Assembly: GCF_005490985.1 (NCBI RefSeq)
Contig: NZ_CP027869.1
Location: forward strand, 248,001 to 312,000
DNA length: 64,000 nt
Direction of reading: 5' to 3'
DNA from: Curtobacterium sp. SGAir0471
Lineage (GTDB): Bacteria > Actinomycetota > Actinomycetes > Actinomycetales > Microbacteriaceae
Shown here piece by piece: positions 35,220 to 43,887 of the stretch. Made by a program: the position numbers and the translations under genes. Position 1 is the first letter of the stretch, and each line of letters begins with the position of its first letter. The notes under the pieces were generated by a model. That model did no database searches and was not told the DNA's origin. It saw nothing but the letters and a program-made list of their open reading frames with translations.

Positions 35220-36863
35220 GTGAGCACCCCTCGGACGCCCGCCAGCAGCCCGCGCACGACCGACCCGGACTGGTGGCGCCAGGCCGTCGTCTACCAGGTG
35301 TACCCGCGCAGCTTCGCGGACACCGACGCGGACGGCCTCGGCGACATCGCCGGCATCACCAGCCGCGTGCCGTACCTGGCGTCGCTCGGGGTCGACGCCG
35401 TGTGGCTCTCGCCCTTCTACCCGTCGCCGCTCGCCGACGGTGGGTACGACGTCGCGGACTACCGCGACGTCGACCCGCGCCTCGGCACGCTCGACGACGT
35501 CGACTCGTTCATCCGCACCGCGCACGAGCACGACATCCGCGTGATCGTCGACGTCGTGCCGAACCACACGTCCGACCAGCACGAGTGGTTCCGCCGGGCG
35601 CTGGCCGCCGAACCGGGTTCGCCCGAGCGTGCACGGTACGTGTTCCGCGACGGAGCCGGGGAGTCCGGCGAGCTGCCGCCGAGCGACTGGGTGTCGAACT
35701 TCGGCGGCAGTGCGTGGACGCGGGTGCCGGACGGGCAGTGGTACCTCCACCTGTTCGCACCGGAGCAGCCCGACCTCGACTGGTCGAACCCGGAGGTCCG
35801 CGCGGACTTCGAGCACACGCTGCGGTCGTGGTCCGACCGCGGGGTCGACGGCTTCCGGGTCGACGTCGCGCACGGGCTCGCGAAGGACCTGTCGACGCCC
35901 TACCGGCCCTCGAACGAGAAGGCCCTGCCGCTCGACGGCTCGGACCCGCTGTACGACCGCGACGAGGTGCACGAGATCTTCGCGACCTGGCGCTCCGTGC
36001 TCGACGAGTACGACCCTCCCCGTGCTGCGATCGCCGAGGCCTGGGCCCCCGCGCCCCGCCGCGTGCTCTACGCCCGTCCGACCGAGCTCGGGCAGGCGTT
36101 CAACTTCGACCTGCTCGAGGCGCCGTACGACGCCCGGGCCTTCCGGGAGATCATCGAGCGGAACCTCGCCATGTCGGCCGAGTCCGGGGCGTCCTCGACG
36201 TGGGTGCTGTCGAACCACGACGTCGTCCGGCACGCCACGCGCTACGGCCTGCCGGACGGCACGGACACCGACGCCTGGCTGCTCACCGACGGCACCGAGC
36301 CCGAGCTCGACCGGCAGCGCGGGGAACGGCGGGCGCGTGCGGCGACGCTGCTGGTCCTGGCGCTCCCGGGCTCGACGTACCTGTACCAGGGCGAGGAGCT
36401 CGGCCTGCACGAGGCCCCGGCGATCCCGCACGAGCTGCTGCAGGACCCGAAGTGGCTCCGCACCGGCCACGCCGTGAAGGGTCGGGACGGGTGCCGTGTC
36501 CCGATCCCGTGGACCCGGAGCGGTCCGTCGTTCGGTTTCGGGGACGTCGCGCCGCACCTGCCGCAGCCCGCTGACTTCGGGGACTCGTCGGTCGAGGCCG
36601 AGGACGGCGACCCCGACTCGACGCTGTCCCTCTACCGGCTGGCGACGACCACCAGACGACGGCTGCAGCGCGGCGAGGAGCTGGCGTGGCTCGACGCCGG
36701 TGACGAGGTCGTGGCGTTCGCCCGGCACGACGGATGGCGCTCGGTGTCGAACCTCGGGACGGCTCCGGTGCCGATGCCGTCCGGTCGGGTGCTGCTGGCG
36801 TCCGGACCGCTCGACGCGTGCGACGGCCTGCTGCCGGGCGAGACCACGGTGTGGCTCGGATGA
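35220..36863 (+). CDS. Glycoside hydrolase family 13 alpha-glucosidase
   Basis: 547 residues from GTG 35220; TAGGTT ends 6 nt upstream. The (beta/alpha)8 domain begins WWRQAVVYQVYPRSFADTD. GH13 regions are DVVPNHTSD (I), GFRVDVAH with nucleophile D215 (II), AEAW with acid E273 (III) and LSNHDV with D334 (IV). YPRSF, the QPDLDW insert and the oligo-1,6-glucosidase-like pattern place it in the GH13 alpha-glucosidase group that acts on maltose, isomaltose or sucrose-type oligosaccharides. There is no signal peptide, so it is cytoplasmic. No sugar ABC transporter is adjacent. Confidence 0.93.
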   Translation: MSTPRTPASSPRTTDPDWWRQAVVYQVYPRSFADTDADGLGDIAGITSRVPYLASLGVDAVWLSPFYPSPLADGGYDVADYRDVDPRLGTLDDVDSFIRTAHEHDIRVIVDVVPNHTSDQHEWFRRALAAEPGSPERARYVFRDGAGESGELPPSDWVSNFGGSAWTRVPDGQWYLHLFAPEQPDLDWSNPEVRADFEHTLRSWSDRGVDGFRVDVAHGLAKDLSTPYRPSNEKALPLDGSDPLYDRDEVHEIFATWRSVLDEYDPPRAAIAEAWAPAPRRVLYARPTELGQAFNFDLLEAPYDARAFREIIERNLAMSAESGASSTWVLSNHDVVRHATRYGLPDGTDTDAWLLTDGTEPELDRQRGERRARAATLLVLALPGSTYLYQGEELGLHEAPAIPHELLQDPKWLRTGHAVKGRDGCRVPIPWTRSGPSFGFGDVAPHLPQPADFGDSSVEAEDGDPDSTLSLYRLATTTRRRLQRGEELAWLDAGDEVVAFARHDGWRSVSNLGTAPVPMPSGRVLLASGPLDACDGLLPGETTVWLG

Positions 36864-36961
36864 GCAGCTGCATCCCTCCACATCCCCGCTCCGAGGGCTC
36901 GTTCTCCCCAGTCTCGGCCGACGGCCACTGACGAGGGCGCCCTGCTCGCGACGATCGGGGC

Positions 36962-38956
36962 ATGACAGACACCTCGATCCCGACAACGGTCCATCCCGAC
37001 TGCCGACGCGGCCGCCGACGTCGCCCGCGTGGCGCCCTCACCGGCGGTCTCGTGGCCCTGGCCGTCCTCGCGGCGCCCGCGCTCCTGCCGTCGAGCTCCT
37101 CGGCAGACGACCTCGCCTTCCCCTACGTCGACCGCTTCGACTCCGCGGCCGGCGGGACCCTGAGCGGTGATGCGCAGGTCGTGGACGGACGCCTCCGCCT
37201 CACGGACCAGACGACCGACCAGGCCGGCGCCTGGTCGACGGACGACACCTTCCGGTCGGACCTCGGACTCGACATCGAGTTCTCCTACGCCATGTACAAC
37301 GACACGGGGGAGACGGGAGCGGACGGGCTGCTCCTCTTCCTGGCGGACGGCCGTGCACCGCAGGGCGTCGGTGCCTTCGGCGCAGCGCTCGGGTACGCCT
37401 GTCGAGCGGAGGCCACGCAGGGCGGCGGCCCGCCGTGCGACCTCCCCGGGGTACCGGGTGGCTTCGCAGCCGTCGCGGTCGACCACTACGGCAACTTCTC
37501 GCAGGACATCAACGGATCGGGTCCGGGGCAACGACCGGACTCGATCGTCGTGCGGGGCTCCGGCGACGGCACCACCGGGTACCGGTACGTCGAGGGGAGG
37601 CCGGCGCCGGGCGGGACCCTCACGCAGGGTCCGTCGACGCGGCGCGTCCGGATCAGCCTCGTGCCGGGGACGAGCGGGGAACTGTTCATGACCGTCCGAC
37701 TCGAGGACCGAGGCGTGCTGCAGTCCGTCCTCGACCGCGTCCCGCTCCACGGCCAGGGGCAGGCACCGCTGCCGGACACGCTGCGACTGGGGTTCTCGGC
37801 GGCGACCGGCAGCCACGTCGACGTCCACGAGATCGACGAGGTCCGGGTCACCCAGCCCGTCGACCTCGGCGTCACGCAGGACCTCCCCGCTTCAGCGCAG
37901 CCGGGGCAGTCGTTCACGTACACCGTCACCGCGACCGACGCCGGTCCGAACGGGTCCGACCCCAGTGCACTGCACGTGGACGTCCCCGACGGTCTCCGTG
38001 ACGTGACGTGGACCTGCGCCGCGACCGACGGCGCCACCTGCGGCGCGAGTGCCGGCACGGGTGACGTCGACGCTGCGCTCGGCCTGGTCCGTGGTGCGTC
38101 GGCGACCGTCACCGTGACGGGCACGGTCGCCGACGATGCCACCGGGTCGCTCGAGAGCACCGCGACCATCGAGCCGCCGGCGTCCCTGGCCGACGTCGAC
38201 GAGTCCGACAACCGGTCCGTGGCGGCGACCCCCGTGGACGCGGCACCGCGACCCGTGGCCCAGCTGACGACCGACAAGGCGGTGTCCCCCTCGACGGGCA
38301 TCGCACCGGGGGACGAGGTCGAGTACCTCGTCACGGCGAGGAACGGCGGGCCGGATGCCGCGCACGAGGTCGGCGTGGTCGACGACCTGCCGACGGCGAT
38401 GCGGTTCGTCGGCTCGGACGACGACTGCTCCGCAGCGGGGCAGCACGTCACGTGCCGGTCGGACGGGGACCTGGCGGCCGGTGCGACCCGCTCGTTCCGC
38501 ATCCGCGCCGTGCTCGATCCCGACTACACGGGTGACGGGTCGGACGTCGTGAACGTGGCGACCGCGACCTCCCCGACCGACCCGGACGGGGGAGACCCGT
38601 CGCCGGGGGTGTCGATCGGTGTCGTCGTGCCCGGCGACGGCGACGGCGGCGGTGGCGGTGATCACGACGGCGGCGACGACGGTGGCGACCATGACGACGG
38701 CGGCGACGACGGTGGCGACCACGACGGCACCGGGGTGGCGACGCCGACCTCATCTGCCACGGGCTCACCGGCCCCGGAGCCGTCGGCGGCGGGCGGTGGC
38801 CGGACGCCGGGGCGCGGGAACGGGTCGGGGGCCCTCGCCTACACCGGCGCCGAGGGGGTCGGGCTGCTCGCCGCCGTCGCGGCTGCTGCGCTCGGACTCG
38901 GCGTCGGCGGCTGGTGGGTCGCACGGCGCCGGCGCGTGACGGACGATGCCGACTGA
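36962..38956 (+). CDS. Surface protein with L-type lectin-like and DUF11 domains, LAXTG sorting signal
   Basis: 664 residues from ATG 36962. A twin-basic N-terminus and hydrophobic segment (about 24-47) export it. Residues about 53-300 look like a legume/L-type lectin domain (GAWSTDDTFRSDLGLDIEFS, ETGADGLLLFLADG, VAVDHYGNFS). Two DUF11-type repeats follow (about 300-410 and 415-535), then a Gly/Asp/His-rich linker of 'GGDHDDGGDDGGDHD' type. A sortase signal LAYTG (625-629), a hydrophobic helix and RRRR close the protein. LAXTG is the substrate motif of class E sortases in high-GC actinobacteria. A cell-wall-attached, carbohydrate-binding adhesin is likely. Confidence 0.82.
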   Translation: MTDTSIPTTVHPDCRRGRRRRPRGALTGGLVALAVLAAPALLPSSSSADDLAFPYVDRFDSAAGGTLSGDAQVVDGRLRLTDQTTDQAGAWSTDDTFRSDLGLDIEFSYAMYNDTGETGADGLLLFLADGRAPQGVGAFGAALGYACRAEATQGGGPPCDLPGVPGGFAAVAVDHYGNFSQDINGSGPGQRPDSIVVRGSGDGTTGYRYVEGRPAPGGTLTQGPSTRRVRISLVPGTSGELFMTVRLEDRGVLQSVLDRVPLHGQGQAPLPDTLRLGFSAATGSHVDVHEIDEVRVTQPVDLGVTQDLPASAQPGQSFTYTVTATDAGPNGSDPSALHVDVPDGLRDVTWTCAATDGATCGASAGTGDVDAALGLVRGASATVTVTGTVADDATGSLESTATIEPPASLADVDESDNRSVAATPVDAAPRPVAQLTTDKAVSPSTGIAPGDEVEYLVTARNGGPDAAHEVGVVDDLPTAMRFVGSDDDCSAAGQHVTCRSDGDLAAGATRSFRIRAVLDPDYTGDGSDVVNVATATSPTDPDGGDPSPGVSIGVVVPGDGDGGGGGDHDGGDDGGDHDDGGDDGGDHDGTGVATPTSSATGSPAPEPSAAGGGRTPGRGNGSGALAYTGAEGVGLLAAVAAAALGLGVGGWWVARRRRVTDDAD

Positions 38957-39113
38957 CGAACGGCGCCGGGTGACGAAGGGCACCGGGTGACGGACGACGC
39001 CGCCGTCGGTCGTGGGTGGTCCTGCCCCGACCGGCGGCGGCTCCGGTCCATCGGCCACGGGCCGCGCTGCGTCGGGCCGGACCGCCTCCGGTCCGACGTC
39101 CGGGGCGCCGGCA

Positions 39114-39119
39114 GTAGAC
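39114..39119 (+). promoter_or_regulatory. -10-like element of the DUF308 unit
   Basis: TAGACT lies 34 nt before the chosen GTG at 39154, and AAAGAGG sits 4 nt before that GTG. This is one of the few units here with a normal leader and ribosome-binding site, which decides GTG 39154 over ATG 39136. Confidence 0.5.
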
Positions 39120-39153
39120 TGGGACCACGATCCGCATGCCCGAAAGAGGTCCC

Positions 39154-39795
39154 GTGTCCGACTCCGTGGACGACGCCGGCCAGCGCGCGCGGTACTGGCC
39201 GATCCCCGTCCTCCGGGCCGTCCCAGCCGCGGTCGTGGCCCTCGTCATCACCTTCTCGTCCAACCACGCCGCCGGCTACGGCCTGCTGCTGTTCGGCGGG
39301 TTCGTGATCGTCGACGCCCTCGTGCTCGCGTGGGCCGCGCTCGGCCGGATGCCGTTCGACGAGCGCTCCCGTCCGACGACGCTGGCCCAGGCGGTCGTCT
39401 CCCTCGTGGCTGGCGTCGCCGCGCTCGCGACCAACGGCGTCGGACTCACCGCGTTCATCACGGTGGTCGTCGGCTGGGCCGTGCTGACCGGGGCCCTCGA
39501 ACTCGCTCAGGGTGTCCGGGCGCGTGGACGGTCGCCGTTCGCCCGGGACTGGACGACGATCGGCGGACTCACCCTGCTGCTCGCGGTCGCCTTCCTGCTG
39601 ACGCCGCCGGACTACTCGCAGCAGCTCGGCGGGGTCGAGCAGGTCACCGGCACACTGGACGCCGCCGTGGTCCTGGTCGGCCTCCTCGGCGCCTACCTCG
39701 CCATCGCGGCGGTCTTCCACGTGATCGCCGGACTCTCGCACAAGTGGGGCACCACGGCGCCTGCCGCAGCCCCGGACGGAGCACCACACGCATGA
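39154..39795 (+). CDS. HdeD-like DUF308 membrane protein
   Basis: 213 residues from GTG 39154. Six hydrophobic helices are paired, with the DUF308/HdeD pattern (GYGLLLFGGFVIVDALVLAW; ... VVGWAVLTGALELAQGVRARG). The family's best-known member HdeD is tied to acid stress in enterobacteria; here the role is unknown. It overlaps the following small membrane gene by 4 nt (ATGA), so both are one unit. The last helix ends in a short Ala/Pro tail. Confidence 0.8.
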   Translation: MSDSVDDAGQRARYWPIPVLRAVPAAVVALVITFSSNHAAGYGLLLFGGFVIVDALVLAWAALGRMPFDERSRPTTLAQAVVSLVAGVAALATNGVGLTAFITVVVGWAVLTGALELAQGVRARGRSPFARDWTTIGGLTLLLAVAFLLTPPDYSQQLGGVEQVTGTLDAAVVLVGLLGAYLAIAAVFHVIAGLSHKWGTTAPAAAPDGAPHA

Positions 39796-40058
39796 GCACC
39801 CCCAGCCGTCGCGACCGTCTGCGCCCCGCCGAGCTCCTCGTGATCTCGGCGGTCGTCGCGGTCTTCACCGGAGTCGTCGTGCTCTTCTCGACGCGGGAGC
39901 TCGAGCTCGCCCTGGTGTTCCTCGGGGTCGCGTTCATCGTGGTCGTCGTGATCCTCGCGATGCTGCAGCTCGCGGCCTCGAGCGACCAGGACGACAACGA
40001 CATGCTCGGCGGTCACAAGGCGCCGAGCGAGCGCTCGGAGGGCGACGACTTCCACTGA
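39792..40058 (+). CDS. Small two-helix membrane protein (88 residues)
   Basis: ATG 39792 overlaps the stop of the DUF308 gene. Two hydrophobic helices (LLVISAVVAVFTGVVVLF and LALVFLGVAFIVVVVILAML) follow a basic N-terminus. A polar acidic tail ends S-E-G-D-D-F-H. It has the size and shape of an accessory subunit or stress peptide. No family is recognised beyond generic 'membrane protein'. Confidence 0.75.
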   Translation: MSTPSRRDRLRPAELLVISAVVAVFTGVVVLFSTRELELALVFLGVAFIVVVVILAMLQLAASSDQDDNDMLGGHKAPSERSEGDDFH

Positions 40059-40077
40059 CACGGCGTCCGCGGCCGGC

Positions 40078-40113
40078 GCACGTCGTGCCGCGCGTCGCAC
40101 GTCGTGCCGCGCG
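40078..40113. repeat. Short direct repeat upstream of the sigma factor gene
   Basis: GCACGTCGTGCCGCGCG occurs twice with a 19-bp period (40078 and 40097). GCACGTCGTGC is itself nearly palindromic. It could be a tandem operator or chance; nothing else is seen in this 160-bp gap. Confidence 0.4.
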
Positions 40114-40220
40114 GTCTGCACATGCGGCACGCCGGGCGACACGCCCGACCGCATCGATCCGACCCCGTGCTGTCATGATCGCTGGCGTGGCCGACACCGC
40201 TCAGGTGAAGGGGGTGAGCG

Positions 40221-40760
40221 ATGGACGTGACCGCGCAGACGGACGAGCAGATTGTCCGGGCGCTCGCAGCAGGTGACCGGGCTGCGCTGGCGCAGGTCTT
40301 CGATCGTCACGCCGCGACGATGACGCGGTACGTGTGGGCGATCGTCGACGACCGGCACGACGTCGAGGAGGTCGTGCAGGACGCGTTCCTCCTGCTCTGG
40401 CAGCGAGCGGAGACGCTCGACCTCCCGGCGGAGAGCCTGCTGCCCTGGCTCCTCGTCGTCTGCCGCAACCTCGCGCGGAACGCGGGCCGGAAGCGCTTGC
40501 GGCACCGCGCCGACGAGCTGCCCGAGATGCTCGCCGCCCCCGTCGAGCACTCCGACGCGGTCGAGACGCTGCGGTGGGTGCGGTCCGAGATCGCGGCCCT
40601 GCCCGAACTCGACCGACGGATCTGCGAGCTCTGCCTGCTCGAGGGACGCTCCTACGCCGAAGCGGCGGAGACCCTCGGCCTGACGGTCGGCGCGGTGACC
40701 CAGCGGGTCTCACGCAACCGACGACGACTCAAGAAGGTGGTGATGCACGATGGACACTGA
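40221..40760 (+). CDS. ECF-type RNA polymerase sigma factor
   Basis: 179 residues from ATG 40221, with GAAGGGGGTGAG as ribosome-binding site. Sigma region 2 runs about 18-90 (ALAQVFDRHAATMTRYVWAI, the core-binding helix, then DVEEVVQDAFLLLWQRAE). Region 4 runs about 120-170 (ALPELDRRICELCLLEGRSYAEAAETLGLTVGAVTQRVSR, a helix-turn-helix). No C-terminal extension is present. The gene overlaps the next by 11 nt, so expression of sigma and its membrane partner is coupled. It would direct polymerase to an envelope- or stress-response regulon. Confidence 0.92.
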   Translation: MDVTAQTDEQIVRALAAGDRAALAQVFDRHAATMTRYVWAIVDDRHDVEEVVQDAFLLLWQRAETLDLPAESLLPWLLVVCRNLARNAGRKRLRHRADELPEMLAAPVEHSDAVETLRWVRSEIAALPELDRRICELCLLEGRSYAEAAETLGLTVGAVTQRVSRNRRRLKKVVMHDGH

Positions 40761-41514
40761 GCCTCCCGTGGGCGACGAGCTGCAGCGCATGCTCGTCACG
40801 ATGAAGCAGAGCGTGCTCGAGCGCGCCACCCCGCGTCCGAAGCGCCGTCGTGGGCACACCGGGATCGTCGTCGGCGTGGTCGCCCTGCTCGCGCTGGGAA
40901 CCGCATCGGGTGCAGTGGCCCTCACCCTGTCGCACCAGGACCGCCCGGTGGCGGCACCGGTGCAGACGCAGGAACCCGCCCCGGCTCCGTCGGCGACCAC
41001 CCGGACCTCCGCACCCATCACCGGTCGGCCGACCCCGCGCCCGGTGCCGACGGCGACCCCCACCGCGGCGGCGGTGGCGACGATCCCGACCTCCTGTCGT
41101 GCGACCGTGCCCGAGGAGGACTACGACCGCTTCTTCGGTGACACTCCGGTCCAGGGGTCCTCCTCGATGGGCGAGGGCATCGCGGGATCGGACAGCGTGG
41201 CGGCCACGGTCGCCGAACCCGGAGCTGACATCTACTGTGTCTGGCGGGATCCGCGGGCGGACGTGTCCGGGCTCGAGATGCTCATCGGAGCAGCACGCCC
41301 CGGTAGTGGCGACCGGCTGCGCTCGGGTTCGATGTCGTGTGTCGACCAGGACGGGGGCGTGCTCTGCCGGACGTCGAGGCGGGCTGACCCGTACCCGGTG
41401 GACACCGTCACGACCCTGTTCGTGCGCGACGGCACCTACGTGGCCATCACGCAGACCAACTTCCCGACCAACGGCCTGCTCGACGCGGTCGTCGGGGAGA
41501 TCTGGGGGGACTGA
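40750..41514 (+). CDS. Single-pass membrane protein, putative partner of the ECF sigma factor
   Basis: 254 residues from ATG 40750 inside the sigma gene. A basic cytoplasmic N-terminus (about 37 residues) is followed by one TM helix (HTGIVVGVVALLALGTASGAVAL). A Pro/Thr-rich linker leads to an extracytoplasmic domain with four cysteines (SCRATV, YCVWRD, MSCVDQDGGVLC), suited to two disulphides. The gene order is that of a sigma/anti-sigma pair, but no HxxxCxxC zinc anti-sigma motif is present. If it inhibits sigma, it does so by an unrecognised N-terminal segment. Confidence 0.8.
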   Translation: MDTEPPVGDELQRMLVTMKQSVLERATPRPKRRRGHTGIVVGVVALLALGTASGAVALTLSHQDRPVAAPVQTQEPAPAPSATTRTSAPITGRPTPRPVPTATPTAAAVATIPTSCRATVPEEDYDRFFGDTPVQGSSSMGEGIAGSDSVAATVAEPGADIYCVWRDPRADVSGLEMLIGAARPGSGDRLRSGSMSCVDQDGGVLCRTSRRADPYPVDTVTTLFVRDGTYVAITQTNFPTNGLLDAVVGEIWGD

Positions 41515-41558
41515 CGGCCGGGAGGCGCGGGGCGGATCCGCATCGCGCCTCCCGTCCG
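41515..41558. terminator. Palindrome family A hairpin (one mismatch)
   Basis: CGGCCGGGAGGCGCG (41515-41529) pairs with 41544-41558 with one mismatch. It starts directly after the stop of the sigma-partner gene and faces the convergent LysR gene. Confidence 0.75.
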
Positions 41559-41589
41559 CCGGTGGGTCGGGTCCTGCGCCCTCCCGCCC

Positions 41590-42468
41590 TCACGGCATGC
41601 GGGCCGCGACGACGTCGCGGGCCAGCGCCCGGGTCGCGCGGTTCGGTTCCGGGGTCGACCGCATCGCCAGGCCGATGCGCAGGGGCTCGACCTCGTCCTC
41701 CAACTCCAGGACGGCACCGTCGTACCGGACACCCGGGTCGGGGACGACACCGACGCCGAGCCCGGCGGACGCGAACCGCACGACGGCGGGCATGTCGTTC
41801 ATCTCCGCGACGATCCGACGACGGAGCCCGAGACGCTCGAGTGCGGCGTCGAGGATCAGGCGGTTGCCGAACCCGTGCGCGGTGTCGACGAACGGCTCGC
41901 CGGCGAGCTCGGCCAGCGACACCGACGGACGGGTCGCGAGCGGGTGGTCCGTGGCGGTGAACACGCGGAAGGGCAGCTCGCGCAACGGCTCGACCACGAC
42001 CCCCGGCGGCACCGACGGCAGGCCCGTGTACGCCAGGTCGAGCCGCCCCGCGACCAGGTCCTGCACCAGGCCCGTCGTGCCCGAGGGCGAGGTCATCAGC
42101 TCGACCGCCACGAGGGGGTGCCGTCGCCGGAAGCGCCGCAGCACCCCGGTCAGGTCCACGACGTCCATGCTCGTGAAGATGCCGAGGCGCACCCGGCCGC
42201 GCAGGTAGGCGTCGTCGACCGTCGCGAGGTCCCGCATCCGCTCCAGGGAGTCGAGCACGGACCGGGCGTGGGGGAGCAGGTCCTCGCCGGCGGTGGTGAG
42301 CACGAGCCGACGGCTCGTGCGGTCGAACAGGCGCACGCCGAGCGAACGTTCGAGGGACGCGATACCCGCCGAGACGGTCGACTGCGCCGCCCAGAGCCGC
42401 TCCGCAGCGCGGGTCACGCTGCCCTCGGCTGCGACGGTCACGAACTGTTCCAGCAGGCGCGTCTCCAC
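41590..42468 (-). CDS. LysR family transcriptional regulator
   Basis: 292 residues from GTG 42468. GATACT ends 6 nt upstream, and the helix-turn-helix FVTVAAEGSVTRAAERLWAAQSTVSAGIASLE starts at the usual distance from this codon; an ATG at 42501 is the alternative. The effector domain covers about residues 90-290 with no insertion. It is divergent from an MFS gene 81 bp away, with a LysR-type palindrome between them overlapping its own -10. It therefore probably represses itself and controls the exporter. Confidence 0.92.
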   Translation of the reverse strand: METRLLEQFVTVAAEGSVTRAAERLWAAQSTVSAGIASLERSLGVRLFDRTSRRLVLTTAGEDLLPHARSVLDSLERMRDLATVDDAYLRGRVRLGIFTSMDVVDLTGVLRRFRRRHPLVAVELMTSPSGTTGLVQDLVAGRLDLAYTGLPSVPPGVVVEPLRELPFRVFTATDHPLATRPSVSLAELAGEPFVDTAHGFGNRLILDAALERLGLRRRIVAEMNDMPAVVRFASAGLGVGVVPDPGVRYDGAVLELEDEVEPLRIGLAMRSTPEPNRATRALARDVVAARMP

Positions 42469-42477
42469 GCGTCGAGT

Positions 42478-42492
42478 ATCGATCGGATCGAT
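42478..42492. promoter_or_regulatory. LysR-type operator
   Basis: ATCGATC-G-GATCGAT is a perfect palindrome that fits the LysR rule T-N11-A (T at 42479, A at 42491). It overlaps the -10-like element of the LysR gene and lies 58 bp from the MFS start. Confidence 0.65.
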
Positions 42493-42549
42493 GTCGGTCA
42501 TCAAGAGCATCCGTTGGACTCGATGATCTGCGGGGAGCACGATCGGAGC

Positions 42550-43818
42550 ATGACCTCGACCACCGATGCCGCTCCGGCCCCGACCACCGACTCCGGTCTC
42601 GTCCCCGCCCCGCGCGGGCGTCACCCGCACTCCCGCCGGCGGCACGGGTTCGGCTTCTGGGCGGTCGCATTCGCGTTCCTGTCGGTGATGGCCTTCGCCA
42701 CCGTGCCGGCGCCGCTCTACGTGATCTACCAGGCACGCGACGGGTTCCCGACCTTCACCACGACGGTCGTCTTCGCCGCCTACGGAGTGGGCGTCGTCGC
42801 CTCGCTCTTCCTGGCGGGACACCTCAGCGACGTGCACGGGCGACGTCCGCTGATCCTGGTGTCCGTCGCGCTCGAACTCGTCGCGGCCGTGCTCTTCCTG
42901 CTCTGGTCGGACGTCGCCGGGCTCGTCGTCGCGCGGTTCGTGACGGGGCTCGGTGTCGGGCTCCTCACCGCGACGGCGACCGCGCACCTCGGTGAACTGC
43001 GGGTCCGGGCGACCGGCTCGTCCGCCTCCGCACAGGGGGCGAGCGTCGCGGCCGGCGCTGTGAACCTCGGCGGCCTGTCGCTCGGTGCGCTCGTCGGCGG
43101 AGCGCTCGCCGAGTTCGTCGGGCAACCGCTCGTGGTGCCGTACGTGGTGTTCGTCGTCGCCCTGGTCGTGGCGTTCGCGGTGGTCCTCGCCGCGCCGGAG
43201 ACCGTCGACCGTCCCGAGCGACCGGTGCCGTACCGGCCGCAACGGATGGCCGCTCCCGAGGGACAGGCGGGGGTGTTCTGGGCTGCCGGGACGGCTGCCT
43301 TCGCGGCCCTGGCCGTGCAGGGGCTCTTCACCTCGGTGGCGCCGACGTTCCTCGGCACCACGTTCCACGTCACCGACCGGCTCGCCGCCGGCGCCACGAC
43401 CTTCGGGGTCTTCGCCGCGAGCGCGGTGTCGCAGATCGTCTTCGCGAAGCTGTCCCAGCGTCGACAGATCCGGCTCGGCCTGGTGCTGCTCGTCGGGGGG
43501 CTCGTGGTGCTCGCGGTCGCCGCGGTCCTCCTGCAGGTCGCCGGGTTCATCGGTGGCGGGGTCGTGGCCGGCGCCGGGGTCGGGCTGCTCTTCCGCGCAT
43601 CGATCGCCCGCGCGGGGTCGCTCGTCGGGCCGGAGCAGCGCGGCGGGGTGCTCGCGGCGACGTTCCTCATCGCGTACGCCGGGTTGACCGTGCCCGTCGT
43701 GGCGGTCGGGGCGGCGCTCCTCGTCGTGCCGACGCTCCCGGTGCTGCTCGGGTACGTGCTCTTCGTCGTCGTGCTCGCCCTGGTCGCCGGTCTGCGCCTG
43801 GCCGCGCGCGCCGAGTAG
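42550..43818 (+). CDS. MFS transporter (12-TM), probable efflux
   Basis: 422 residues from ATG 42550. A 35-residue polar N-terminus precedes 12 helices. Motif A is seen as LAGHLSDVHGRRPLILVS, and FVTGLGVGLLTATATAHLGEL is the motif B region. The long TATATAHLGELR pattern is typical of the MFS 'sugar/drug exporter' DHA1-like group in actinobacteria. It is divergent from a LysR gene, with which it shares an operator. The transported compound is unknown. Confidence 0.86.
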   Translation: MTSTTDAAPAPTTDSGLVPAPRGRHPHSRRRHGFGFWAVAFAFLSVMAFATVPAPLYVIYQARDGFPTFTTTVVFAAYGVGVVASLFLAGHLSDVHGRRPLILVSVALELVAAVLFLLWSDVAGLVVARFVTGLGVGLLTATATAHLGELRVRATGSSASAQGASVAAGAVNLGGLSLGALVGGALAEFVGQPLVVPYVVFVVALVVAFAVVLAAPETVDRPERPVPYRPQRMAAPEGQAGVFWAAGTAAFAALAVQGLFTSVAPTFLGTTFHVTDRLAAGATTFGVFAASAVSQIVFAKLSQRRQIRLGLVLLVGGLVVLAVAAVLLQVAGFIGGGVVAGAGVGLLFRASIARAGSLVGPEQRGGVLAATFLIAYAGLTVPVVAVGAALLVVPTLPVLLGYVLFVVVLALVAGLRLAARAE

Positions 43819-43887
43819 CGCGGGCCCCCGGCCGTCCCCGGCGCCCCCCGGCCACCGCGGGTCTCCGCGCCGGGTCTGCGCGCCGAG

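Noticed and set aside
40750..41514. Zinc-binding anti-sigma factor
   Set aside because: The HxxxCxxC motif is absent and cysteines are only in the outer domain; it was kept as a putative partner instead.
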